Of a DNA stretch of 38,211 nucleotides, positions 29,796 to 36,543 are shown one piece after another. Positions within the stretch are counted from its first letter, which is position 1, and every line of letters starts with the position of its first letter. Source of the DNA: DASSYK01 sp036258315 (GTDB lineage Bacteria > Actinomycetota > Thermoleophilia > Solirubrobacterales > 70-9); the NCBI GenBank assembly GCA_036258315.1, contig DATADX010000055.1:1-38211 (forward strand), read 5' to 3'. The notes beneath the pieces were generated by a model that searched no databases, was not told where the DNA came from, and was given only the letters and a program-made list of their open reading frames with translations. Position numbers and translations under genes: made by a program.

Positions 29796-30520
29796 CTGCG
29801 GGGCCCCGAGGTGGCGCCGTGGTCGGCGTGGTCCTCGCCCGCGGCGCGCGGGAGGAGGAAGCGGACGCCGAGCAGGCCCAGCAACAGCGCGGCAGCGCCG
29901 ACCCACAGGATCGGGTCCTCGATCGAGAAGCTCTCAAGGCGGCCGCCGAGGTAGACGAAGTAGGCGGTGATCGGCAGGTAGCCGACCGCTGTGGTCCAGA
30001 CGTAGCGCGGCAGCGGCACCCGCGCGGCGCCTGCCACGTAGCCCATCAGGCTGAACGGGACGATCGGCACCAGCCTCGCGGCGAGCAGGACGGTGACGCC
30101 GCCGCGCTCGAGGATCCGCTCGAGCTTCGTGAACCGTTCCTCGCCGACGAATCGGTAGAGGAGCGGCCGCGCTGCGTGGCGGCCGACGAAGTAGGCGAGG
30201 ATGCCGGAGATCACCCAGCCCGCCATCACCAGGGCCAGCGCGGGCCAGAAGTCGTAGACGAAGCCCGTCGCCGCGTCGAGGATCTCGGCCGGGTACCAGA
30301 CGATCGTGTGGATGATCGCCAGCGCCAGGACCAGCAGGGCTCCCTCGGCGCCGTGGTCGCGGAGGTCCGCCCGGACCTTGTCGGTGTCGCCTCTGACGGC
30401 GTCCGAGACGGCGTCGCGAAGCGTCGGGACCGCCAGCATCAGCGCCAGGATCGCGACGATTCCGGCGACGGTGACAGCCACGCCTGTCCAGGTCCCTCCA
30501 CCGGGCGGCCCACTGGTCAC
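29792..30520 (-). CDS. TVP38/TMEM64-family (VTT domain) membrane protein
   Basis: Polytopic inner-membrane protein, 242 residues, of the TVP38/TMEM64/DedA-related VTT family, whose members are implicated in lipid scrambling or transport. There is an N-terminal helix (about 12-32), then helices around LLVLALAIIHTIVWYPAEIL and ALALVMAGWVISGILAYFVG, followed by the conserved AARLVPIVPFSLMGYVAGAARV re-entrant motif and GYLPITAYFVYLGG, and a final helix VGAAALLLGLLGVRFLL. The GTG 30520 start follows TAATCT by 7 bases. It diverges from the superoxide dismutase gene. Confidence 0.9.
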   Translation of the reverse strand: MTSGPPGGGTWTGVAVTVAGIVAILALMLAVPTLRDAVSDAVRGDTDKVRADLRDHGAEGALLVLALAIIHTIVWYPAEILDAATGFVYDFWPALALVMAGWVISGILAYFVGRHAARPLLYRFVGEERFTKLERILERGGVTVLLAARLVPIVPFSLMGYVAGAARVPLPRYVWTTAVGYLPITAYFVYLGGRLESFSIEDPILWVGAAALLLGLLGVRFLLPRAAGEDHADHGATSGPRS

Positions 30521-30526
30521 GACCGC

Positions 30527-30533
30527 TAGATTA
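30527..30533. promoter_or_regulatory. Overlapping divergent -10 boxes for TVP38-type and sod genes
   Basis: Minus strand TAATCT (30533-30528), then 7 bases and GTG 30520, gives a leaderless arrangement. Plus strand TAGATT (30527-30532) could serve sod with a leader of about 60 bases and a Shine-Dalgarno. The two boxes occupy the same 7 bases. Confidence 0.4.
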
Positions 30534-30599
30534 GACGCGAGGACCAGCCGGCCCCGAGCGTGACAGGGGTCTGAAGTCGAAACTGCGAAGGAGAGCCAG

Positions 30600-31205
30600 A
30601 TGGCGTACGAGGTACCGGACCTTCCCTACGACTACAACGCGCTCGAGCCTCACATCGACGAGCAGACGATGCGCGTCCATCACGACAAGCATCACCAGGC
30701 TTACGTGGACAAGGCGAACGCCGCGCTCGAGGGCACCGAGTGGGCGGACAAGGACGTCAACGAGGTGCTGCAGAATCTGGATTCTCTGGGCGACGTTCAG
30801 ACCGCGGTGCGCAACAACGCCGGCGGGCACTCCAACCACAGCTTCTTCTGGGAGATCATGAGCCCGGACGGCGGCGGCGAGCCGGAGGGGGAGCTCGCGG
30901 AGGCGATCAACGACAAGTTCGGCGACTTCGCCTCCTTCCAGGAGGAGCTGAAGAACGCCGGCGTCAACCAGTTCGGCTCGGGCTGGGCCTGGCTGATCCA
31001 CGACGACTCCGGCCTCGTGGTCACCTCAACGGCCAACCAGGACACGCCGATCTCGGACGGTCATGCGCCGATCATCGGCGTCGACGTCTGGGAGCATGCC
31101 TACTACCTGAAGTACCAGAACAAGCGCCCGGACTACCTCGACGCCTGGTGGAACGTCGTCAACTGGGCCAAGGCCGGCGAGCACTTCTCCGCGGCGAGCG
31201 GCTGA
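30600..31205 (+). CDS. sodA: Superoxide dismutase (Mn/Fe family, probably Mn)
   Basis: Converts superoxide to oxygen and hydrogen peroxide. The 201-residue protein carries the metal ligands H27 (HHDKHHQAYV), H80 (GGHSNHSFFWEIM), D162 and H166 (DVWEHAYYLKYQNKRPDYL). The GGHSNHSFFW and FGSGWAWL..NQDTP segments fit manganese enzymes better than iron ones, though metal choice is not certain from sequence. AAGGAG lies 8 bases before ATG 30600. No signal peptide is present, so it is cytosolic. The stop TGA overlaps the ATG of the secreted cupredoxin by one base. Confidence 0.97.
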   Translation: MAYEVPDLPYDYNALEPHIDEQTMRVHHDKHHQAYVDKANAALEGTEWADKDVNEVLQNLDSLGDVQTAVRNNAGGHSNHSFFWEIMSPDGGGEPEGELAEAINDKFGDFASFQEELKNAGVNQFGSGWAWLIHDDSGLVVTSTANQDTPISDGHAPIIGVDVWEHAYYLKYQNKRPDYLDAWWNVVNWAKAGEHFSAASG

Positions 31206-31870
31206 TGCGCAGGCGGGCGGCACTACTGGCGGCGGGGGCGGCCGGAGCGGCCGCGATGCTCGCCGCGGCGCCGACGGCGGTCGCGGCGCCGGCCACGATC
31301 ATCGGCGGCACCGCTGCCGGCGACTTCTTCAGCGCACCCTCCTATGCACACGAAGCCGGGACGACGGCGACGCTGACATGGGCGGGCGGTGGGAGTCACA
31401 ACGCCACGGCGGGGGCCGCCGGACCCGACGGCAAGCCCCTCTTCCGAAGCGACACGATCCCATCGGGCACGACCCCGGTGCGGGGCACCCAGTACCTGCC
31501 GCTCGGCTCCTACCCGTTCAGCTGCACGATCCACCTCGGGATGAACTCGACCCTCGACGTGAACTCCGGGACGCCGCAACCGCGGCCGACCGTCGCCGTG
31601 AAGCTGACGAGCACCAAGCTGGCCAAGGTGGTGGCGAAGCGGAAGGTCGCGACGAAGGTGACGCTGACGGGCACCGAGGCGGCAACCGTCACCGTCAGGC
31701 TCGGCAAGAAGCAGCTCGGGACCGCGACGACGGCGAAGAGCGGCGGGCTGCCGGTGAAGCTGAGCGCGAAGAACGCGGCGGCCCTCGGCGCGAAGCGCAA
31801 GGCGAAGCTCAAGCTCGAGGCCTCGGTGGACTTCGGCTCGCCGGCGAAGGCGAGCGGAACGCTCAAGTAG
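31205..31870 (+). CDS. Secreted cupredoxin-like protein with lysine-rich C-terminal domain
   Basis: Exported protein of 221 residues. A twin-basic start (MRRRAALLAAGAAGAAAM) forms a signal peptide cleaved near AAPAT. The first domain (about 30-120) is plastocyanin-like: His in GGGSHNAT, then SCTIHLGM supplying Cys, His and Met, a type-1 copper set. The second part (about 130-221) is an Ig-like or repeat domain with many Lys (KLAKVVAKRKVATKV, GAKRKAKLKLEA), perhaps for binding the cell wall or another anionic surface. The ATG overlaps the sod stop (TGATG), an unusual operon joining a cytosolic dismutase to an extracytoplasmic copper protein. Confidence 0.85.
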   Translation: MRRRAALLAAGAAGAAAMLAAAPTAVAAPATIIGGTAAGDFFSAPSYAHEAGTTATLTWAGGGSHNATAGAAGPDGKPLFRSDTIPSGTTPVRGTQYLPLGSYPFSCTIHLGMNSTLDVNSGTPQPRPTVAVKLTSTKLAKVVAKRKVATKVTLTGTEAATVTVRLGKKQLGTATTAKSGGLPVKLSAKNAAALGAKRKAKLKLEASVDFGSPAKASGTLK

Positions 31871-31876
31871 CGAATT

Positions 31877-31911
31877 GGCGGGTTGGTCGCGGTATGCGCG
31901 ACCAACCCGCC
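31877..31911. terminator. 15-bp hairpin between convergent cupredoxin and rubredoxin genes
   Basis: GGCGGGTTGGTCGCG (31877-31891) pairs perfectly with CGCGACCAACCCGCC (31897-31911) around GTATG. It starts 7 bases after the cupredoxin stop and ends 15 bases before the rubredoxin stop, so it can serve both strands. No T-run. Confidence 0.7.
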
Positions 31912-31926
31912 AGAAGTCGGCGGGCG

Positions 31927-32175
31927 CTACTCCTCGTAGCGCTTGAAGTCGGACTTCCGCGCGCCACAGACCGGGCAGAACCAGTCGTCGGGAATGTCCG
32001 CGAAGGCTGTCCCTGGCGGGATCCCGCCGTCCGGGTCCCCCTCTGCCGGGTCGTAGACGAACCCGCAGGATTCGCAGACCCAGACATCAGCCCGCACGCG
32101 CTCAGCTTCGCTTCCGGGCGTGCGGGGCTGCGACGCGGGCGTGGGGGCCGCTGAGGCTGCGGCGGGCGGGCTCAT
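31927..32175 (-). CDS. Rubredoxin
   Basis: Small Fe(Cys)4 electron carrier of 82 residues. After a low-complexity Ala/Pro-rich lead of about 30 residues comes the rubredoxin core: WVCESCGFVYDPAEGDPDGG with the first CxxCG, and DDWFCPVCGARKSDF with the second. The ATG 32175 overlaps the stop of the R2lox gene as ATGA, so the two are coupled. The natural inference is that this rubredoxin supplies electrons to the di-metal oxidase. A much longer upstream frame on this strand runs through the R2lox gene in another phase and is not coding. Confidence 0.93.
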   Translation of the reverse strand: MSPPAAASAAPTPASQPRTPGSEAERVRADVWVCESCGFVYDPAEGDPDGGIPPGTAFADIPDDWFCPVCGARKSDFKRYEE

Positions 32176-33095
32176 GCCGGCACCTCCTCCGGCGCCTCGG
32201 CGACGAGGGGGACCCCGATCGCCTTGAGGCGGCGGCTCAGCGCCTTGAACGCGAACTCGTTCACCTCGGCCGAGGTGTAGCCGAGCATCTCCCAGTCGTT
32301 GGGGTCGGCGCCCTTCGGCACCAGCACCCCGCTCGCGACCGGCAGCAGCTCGTGGAGCGTCGCGCGCATCCGCGCGCCCATCGCCTCGTCGCTGCCGCAC
32401 TTCTCCTTCAGGAACCAGGTCCCGTAGGCGACGTGGCGGTGCTCGTCGCGGGCGACCTTCCTGAACCCGTCGACGAAGCCGGGGAGGAGGTCGTTGTTCT
32501 CGAGGTAGGTGGTGATGAAGTTCTGGCCGGTCAGCGCGAGCGTCCCCTCGATCACCATGTGGTACGTGGTGCAGAAGTCGACCTTCGCCTCGAGGCTGGC
32601 GGGGTCGGCGATCAGGCGCTGGTTGGCCTCGACCAGGACCTCGTCGAACAGCTTCACGAACGAGTCGTTGAGCTCCTCGCGAACGCGGCCGAGGCGCTGC
32701 TCCCAGCTCGGGTCGTCGATGCCGATCACCTCGCGGTAGAAACGGTCGAAGAACTGGGAGTGGCGGGCCTCGTCGACCTGCTGGGTGGTCAGGAAGGCCT
32801 CCTCGCTCTCGTCCTCGTAGGCCATCACGAGTCCGCAGAACTGCGTCGTCACCCGCTCCTCGCCGATGAAGAAGGCGGCGAGCCCCCAGACGAAGTAGTC
32901 GCGCTCCTCGTCGGTCAGGTTCGCCCAGTGGTCCTTGTCCCGCGAGAAGTCGATCTCGTGCGAGAGCCAGTGCTGCTTCTCCCAGAGCTCGTAGAGCTGC
33001 TGCGGGTCGAGCAGCTGGATCCTCGAGGCCTGGTCCTCGCTCGTCAGCGTTCCAGGATCGCCCTGCGTGGCGAGCTGTTCGAGTGTGTCGGCCAT
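32172..33095 (-). CDS. R2-like ligand-binding oxidase (R2lox)
   Basis: Ferritin-fold di-metal protein of 307 residues, often annotated as ribonucleotide reductase beta. Ligand positions: E79 (IGEERV), E109 and H112 (DEARH), E183 (VIEG), E218 and H221 (DEHRH). V82 three residues after E79 and Y178 five residues before E183 match the Val and Tyr that form the ether cross-link in the Mycobacterium tuberculosis R2lox (Rv0233), supporting R2lox rather than a true NrdB/NrdF. R2lox binds a Mn/Fe centre and a fatty-acid-like ligand; its reaction is unsettled. ATG 33095 has AAAGGAG 7 bases upstream. It is followed by rubredoxin and faces a TetR gene, as Rv0233 faces Rv0232. Confidence 0.92.
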   Translation of the reverse strand: MADTLEQLATQGDPGTLTSEDQASRIQLLDPQQLYELWEKQHWLSHEIDFSRDKDHWANLTDEERDYFVWGLAAFFIGEERVTTQFCGLVMAYEDESEEAFLTTQQVDEARHSQFFDRFYREVIGIDDPSWEQRLGRVREELNDSFVKLFDEVLVEANQRLIADPASLEAKVDFCTTYHMVIEGTLALTGQNFITTYLENNDLLPGFVDGFRKVARDEHRHVAYGTWFLKEKCGSDEAMGARMRATLHELLPVASGVLVPKGADPNDWEMLGYTSAEVNEFAFKALSRRLKAIGVPLVAEAPEEVPA

Positions 33096-33143
33096 CCGTC
33101 GCTCCTTTCGGCCGCGGTCGCGGCTTCCGGTCGTGCGCGGGGC

Positions 33144-33173
33144 ACCGTACCAGCTCCTCTGACACGGTGTCAA
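33144..33173 (-). promoter_or_regulatory. Promoter of the R2lox-rubredoxin operon
   Basis: Minus strand -35 TTGACA (33168-33173), 18-base spacer, -10 TACGGT (33144-33149). The start would be near 33137, giving a leader of about 40 bases with AAAGGAG. The -35 lies within the palindromic operator. Confidence 0.65.
33160..33172. promoter_or_regulatory. Putative TetR operator TGACAC-G-GTGTCA
   Basis: Perfect 6-1-6 palindrome in the intergenic region between R2lox and the TetR gene, overlapping the R2lox -35. Binding there would block the oxidase operon and could also affect the regulator's own promoter 23 bases away. Confidence 0.7.
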
Positions 33174-33194
33174 ACATTACGTCAGACGCTCCGT

Positions 33195-33200
33195 TAGAAT
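33195..33200 (+). promoter_or_regulatory. Leaderless-type -10 of the TetR gene
   Basis: TAGAAT, 7 bases, then GTG 33208. No Shine-Dalgarno lies between, and no clear -35 is present at standard spacing. Confidence 0.5.
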
Positions 33201-33207
33201 CGCGTCC

Positions 33208-33885
33208 GTGCCGACCGCCGTCGAACAGCGCAGCAACAACCGCCGCCGCCGGGAGCAGGCCCGAAGCGAGGTGGTGCGGCGCGCCCTCGAGCTCGCCGAG
33301 ACGCGGCCGTTCCGCGACGTCACCGTCGACGAGATCGCGCGCGCCGCGCGGCTGTCGCGGAGCGCCTTCTACACGCACTTCAGGGACAAGCACGAGCTCC
33401 TCCTCGCCGCCGTCCAGGAGGTCGCCGACGAGCTCTACCGGATGTCCGACCGCTGGTGGAGCGGCGGCGGCCCGCCGGGCGACCGGGTCCGGCGCGCGCT
33501 CGAGGGCGTCGTGTCGGTCTACTCGGAGCACGCAAGTTTGCTCCGGGTCGCGACCGAGGTCTCGACCTACGACGCCGACGTGCGCGAGTTCTGGCTCTCG
33601 ATCGTGTACCGGTTCATCGCCGCCACCGCGGAGCACATCCGGGCCGAGCAGCGCGCGGGGCTGATCCCGGAGCTGCTCGAGGCGCAGGCGACCTCGGAGG
33701 GCCTCATCTGGATGGCGGAGCGCTGCTGCTACATCTACCTCGCCCGCGGCGAGCGCACTCCGGAGCAGGTCGTCGACGCGATGGCCCCGGTCTGGGCCGC
33801 CGCGCTTTACCCCGGCGTGATTCCCGCGGAGCAACTCCGTGCCTTCGATTCCGCCGGCGGGGCCGCGCCCGGGTCACGCGAATAG
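33208..33885 (+). CDS. TetR/AcrR-family regulator of the R2lox operon
   Basis: TetR-family repressor, 225 residues. The DNA-binding N-terminus is clear: RSEVVRRALELAETRPFRDVTVDEIARAARLSRSAFYTHFRDKHELLLAAV contains the helix-turn-helix and the YxHFxxK segment. The C-terminal ligand-binding domain is helical and is presumed to sense a hydrophobic small molecule, perhaps a lipid related to the R2lox ligand. It is divergent from R2lox with a perfect palindrome between them, so direct autoregulated repression is likely. GTG 33208 lies 7 bases after TAGAAT, consistent with a leaderless mRNA. Confidence 0.93.
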   Translation: MPTAVEQRSNNRRRREQARSEVVRRALELAETRPFRDVTVDEIARAARLSRSAFYTHFRDKHELLLAAVQEVADELYRMSDRWWSGGGPPGDRVRRALEGVVSVYSEHASLLRVATEVSTYDADVREFWLSIVYRFIAATAEHIRAEQRAGLIPELLEAQATSEGLIWMAERCCYIYLARGERTPEQVVDAMAPVWAAALYPGVIPAEQLRAFDSAGGAAPGSRE

Positions 33886-34012
33886 GCGGTAATCGCGCGC
33901 GTCACCGCTTCTTTTCCCGATACAGGTGTTGAGATCTTGTGATTGACTCCGGGCCGAGAGAGGGAAGAGCGGGGATGGACAAGATGACAACCGGAGCAGG
34001 AAGGTCTTGACG

Positions 34013-35962
34013 TTGAAGTCGAAGCGCGGGCTCGCCGGTCTCGCGACGGCGGTGACGCTGCTCGTCGCGGCGCCGGTCGCGCTCGCGCACATCGAGCGCG
34101 CCTCGTACTGGCCGGCGCCCGGGGCAGACAAGGCCGGCCGCCAGTCGACCGGCGGCAAGGTCCCCGCCGTCCGCAAGCTGTTCAGCGCGCTGAAGACGAA
34201 GCCGCCGGGCGAGACCCGCGTCGTCTGCCAGGGCAAGGTGCCGAAGCCGCCCAAGGGCGGCAATCGCGCGGCGAGCAAGAGCGCAACCGGGGCCGAGCGG
34301 AAGTACAAGCGCGCGGTCAAGAAGAACGCCTCGATCAAGCGGCTCGACAAGACGATCAAGAAGGTCACGAAGAGCAAGAACAAGAAGAAGCGCGGCTACG
34401 TGCTGCGCCCCTCGGAGCCGAAGGTGAAGGTGGGGAAGAAGGCCGCGAAGAAGCTCCGCAAGTTCAACGTCAGGCTCCTCGAGGAGTGCAGGTACGACTC
34501 GATCCAGAAGGCCGTCACCGCCTCGGGCAACAACGACCGGGTCGTGATCATGCCGGGCGTCTACACCGAGCCCAACTCGCGAAAGGCGCCGACCAACGAT
34601 CCGAAATGCGACGGGCTCGAGGAGGTCAACGACCGGGGCCAGACCGGCGCGCTCTCCTACAAGTACCAGCTCAGCTGCCCCAACGACCAGAACCTGATCG
34701 CGGTGATGGGCAGGGCGGCCGGCGCCGCGCCGCCGCCGCAGCCGCCGCTCGCGGATCGCCACGGGATCCCCGACGAGGGGCCGTGTCTGCGCTGCAACCT
34801 GCAGCTCGAGGGATCCGGCCTCACCCCCGACGACGTCGTGATCGACGCGGGGGACGTCAAGGCGGGCAACGGCGGCCCGGCGAAGCCGGTCAAGGACGTC
34901 GTGATCCGCGCCGATCGCGCTGACGGCTTCGTCGCCCGAAACATCAACGTCCGCCACGCCGCGGAGCACGGGATCTACGTGATCGAGACCGACGGCTACC
35001 GCCTCGAGCAGTTCAAGGCGTTCTGGAACGAGGAGTACGGGGTGCTCACGTTCACCTCGGACCACGGCTTGATGCAGGACTGCGACGCAGCCGGGAGCGG
35101 CGACTCGGCGCTCTACCCGGGAGCGGCGCCGGAGACCGGCGAACAGACCGTCGAGGCGTCGGGGCGCTACAACACCGAGATCCGCGAGTGCGACATGCAC
35201 CACAGCGCGGCCGGGTACTCGGGGACCGACGCGAACGCGGTCTGGGTCCACCACAACGACCTCTACGACAACGCCAACGGGTTCACGACCGACGTCTTCA
35301 CCGCCGCAGGCCATCCGGGCTTCCCTCAGGACTCGGACCTGATCGAGGACAACGAGTTCTACTCGAACAACTTCAACCCCTACCTGCCGAACTCCGACGT
35401 CGTCCCGACGGTGGCGATGCCGGTCGGGACCGGGATGTGGATCGCGGGGGGCAACAACAACGTAATCCGCGACAACCGCTTCTGGGACAACTGGCGCCGC
35501 GGGGCGATGCTGTTCGCCGTCCCCGACGCGTTCGTCTGCGGCGATCCCGGCCCCGGCGACGACCAGATCCCCGGCTGCGACCCGAGCGATCCCCTGGTGA
35601 ACACCCACACCTCGTTCCGGAACCGCTTCTACGGAAACAAGATGGGCCAGGCCCCGAGCGGCAAGTCCGACCCGAACGGGCTCGACTTCTGGTGGGACCA
35701 GCAGGGGATCCTCACGTCCACCGCGAACACCGCGAACTGCTGGTACGACAACACCGGCAAGGACGGCACCGCCGCCAGCGTCACGGCGTTACCGCCCCCC
35801 GATGGCACGCCGCCCGACAACCTGCCGTCGGACTGCTCGAACGCTCCGGGTGACGGTGGCTCGCCTCCCCACGGCCAGGTCACCGAGCTCCTCAACTGCA
35901 GCGGGGGGATCGGCTCCGCCAGCTGCCCCTGGTTCACGACTCCGCCCGAACCGAACCCATAG
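34013..35962 (+). CDS. Secreted right-handed parallel beta-helix protein with lysine-rich N-terminal region
   Basis: Exported protein of about 649 residues. The signal peptide (KSKRGLAGLATAVTLLVAAP) ends near ALAH. Residues about 80-150 are extraordinarily basic (AERKYKRAVKKNASIKR, KKVTKSKNKKKRGYV, GKKAAKKLRK). From about 160 a parallel beta-helix begins (IQKAVTASGNNDRVVIMPGVY) with PbH1-type turns such as DGFVARNINVRHAAEHGIYV, LIEDNEFYSNNFNP and NVIRDNRFWDNWRRG. Such folds occur in polysaccharide-acting enzymes and surface proteins; no catalytic set is identified. TTG 34013 is preferred because GGAAGG is 8 bases upstream; TTG 34007 is only 2 from it. Confidence 0.85.
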   Translation: MKSKRGLAGLATAVTLLVAAPVALAHIERASYWPAPGADKAGRQSTGGKVPAVRKLFSALKTKPPGETRVVCQGKVPKPPKGGNRAASKSATGAERKYKRAVKKNASIKRLDKTIKKVTKSKNKKKRGYVLRPSEPKVKVGKKAAKKLRKFNVRLLEECRYDSIQKAVTASGNNDRVVIMPGVYTEPNSRKAPTNDPKCDGLEEVNDRGQTGALSYKYQLSCPNDQNLIAVMGRAAGAAPPPQPPLADRHGIPDEGPCLRCNLQLEGSGLTPDDVVIDAGDVKAGNGGPAKPVKDVVIRADRADGFVARNINVRHAAEHGIYVIETDGYRLEQFKAFWNEEYGVLTFTSDHGLMQDCDAAGSGDSALYPGAAPETGEQTVEASGRYNTEIRECDMHHSAAGYSGTDANAVWVHHNDLYDNANGFTTDVFTAAGHPGFPQDSDLIEDNEFYSNNFNPYLPNSDVVPTVAMPVGTGMWIAGGNNNVIRDNRFWDNWRRGAMLFAVPDAFVCGDPGPGDDQIPGCDPSDPLVNTHTSFRNRFYGNKMGQAPSGKSDPNGLDFWWDQQGILTSTANTANCWYDNTGKDGTAASVTALPPPDGTPPDNLPSDCSNAPGDGGSPPHGQVTELLNCSGGIGSASCPWFTTPPEPNP

Positions 35963-36012
35963 CACGACCGAACGCGAGGACGATCCTGGCGCTGGCTTCA
36001 GCGGCGCTGGCC

Positions 36013-36339
36013 ATGGCGTTCGCCGCGTGCGGAAGCGACTCGTCGTCCGGGACCCCGCAGGGCAATGTCGGCGGGCCTGCGATCGGCGTCCCCGTCCAGC
36101 TCGCCGACTGCACGGATTGGGAGCAGGCGAGCGTGGAGGAGCGGCTCGGCACGATCGCGCAGATCAGCACCTTCGTGGGCGGGCCCGTCGGGACGGCGGG
36201 CGGCACGGGGGCGACGCTGACCGAGGACCAGGCCTACGAGGTGATGGAGGGCTGGTGCGGCAACGAGTACGCGCGCGGATTCCGGCTCTACAAGCTGTAC
36301 ACACGCGCGGCGGCGTTCGGCGGCCCGCAGGCCCCGTAG
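36013..36339 (+). CDS. Lipoprotein-like hypothetical protein with unresolved start
   Basis: Not recognised as a known family. From the only canonical start, ATG 36013, it has 108 residues, but the protein begins MAFAACGSDSSSG, leaving six residues before a lipobox-like cysteine. In-frame codons upstream read ARPNARTILALASAALA, a typical lipoprotein signal peptide, yet no ATG, GTG or TTG exists there. The first codon of that stretch would be ATA at 35959, overlapping the previous TAG as ATAG. So either a rare start, a mutated start or a sequencing error is involved. The mature part is acidic with two more Cys (LADCTDW, EGWCGNEY), likely a disulfide. Confidence 0.6.
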   Translation: MAFAACGSDSSSGTPQGNVGGPAIGVPVQLADCTDWEQASVEERLGTIAQISTFVGGPVGTAGGTGATLTEDQAYEVMEGWCGNEYARGFRLYKLYTRAAAFGGPQAP

Positions 36340-36437
36340 TGGCCCGAATCCGCCCCGCTTAACCTCATCTCAAAAGTGGGTAGGGCCGATTTGGCTCTGC
36401 CGTGCGGAAAACCGCGTCTGACGACGACGGTTCTCGA

Positions 36438-36467
36438 TTGACACCCGCTCAGAGGCGATGGAAGAAT
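36438..36467 (+). promoter_or_regulatory. Candidate promoter of the mce operon
   Basis: Perfect -35 TTGACA (36438-36443), 18-base spacer, weak -10 AAGAAT (36462-36467), 76 bases upstream of the first mce start. The surrounding 204-base gap (36340-36543) otherwise holds only small stem-loops (36382-36398 and 36404-36415). Confidence 0.45.
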
Positions 36468-36543
36468 CGTCGAGGCTGCCGGTGTGGGGCGGGGTACCCC
36501 GAAGCCGGGACAGCACCAGCTACGGGAGCAGGTAGAGAGCGAG

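Noticed and set aside
32172..33095. Ribonucleotide reductase small subunit
   Set aside because: The Val82 and Tyr178 positions and the TetR neighbour match R2lox, and no large subunit gene is nearby.
33902..35608. 568-codon open frame on the minus strand opposite the beta-helix gene
   Set aside because: Val/Asp/Arg-rich shadow of a GC-rich coding frame; no motif, while the plus strand shows a signal peptide and beta-helix turns.
36382..36415. Small stem-loops in the gap before the mce operon as a terminator
   Set aside because: Stems of 4-6 bp with a G-U pair and no T-run; too weak to call.
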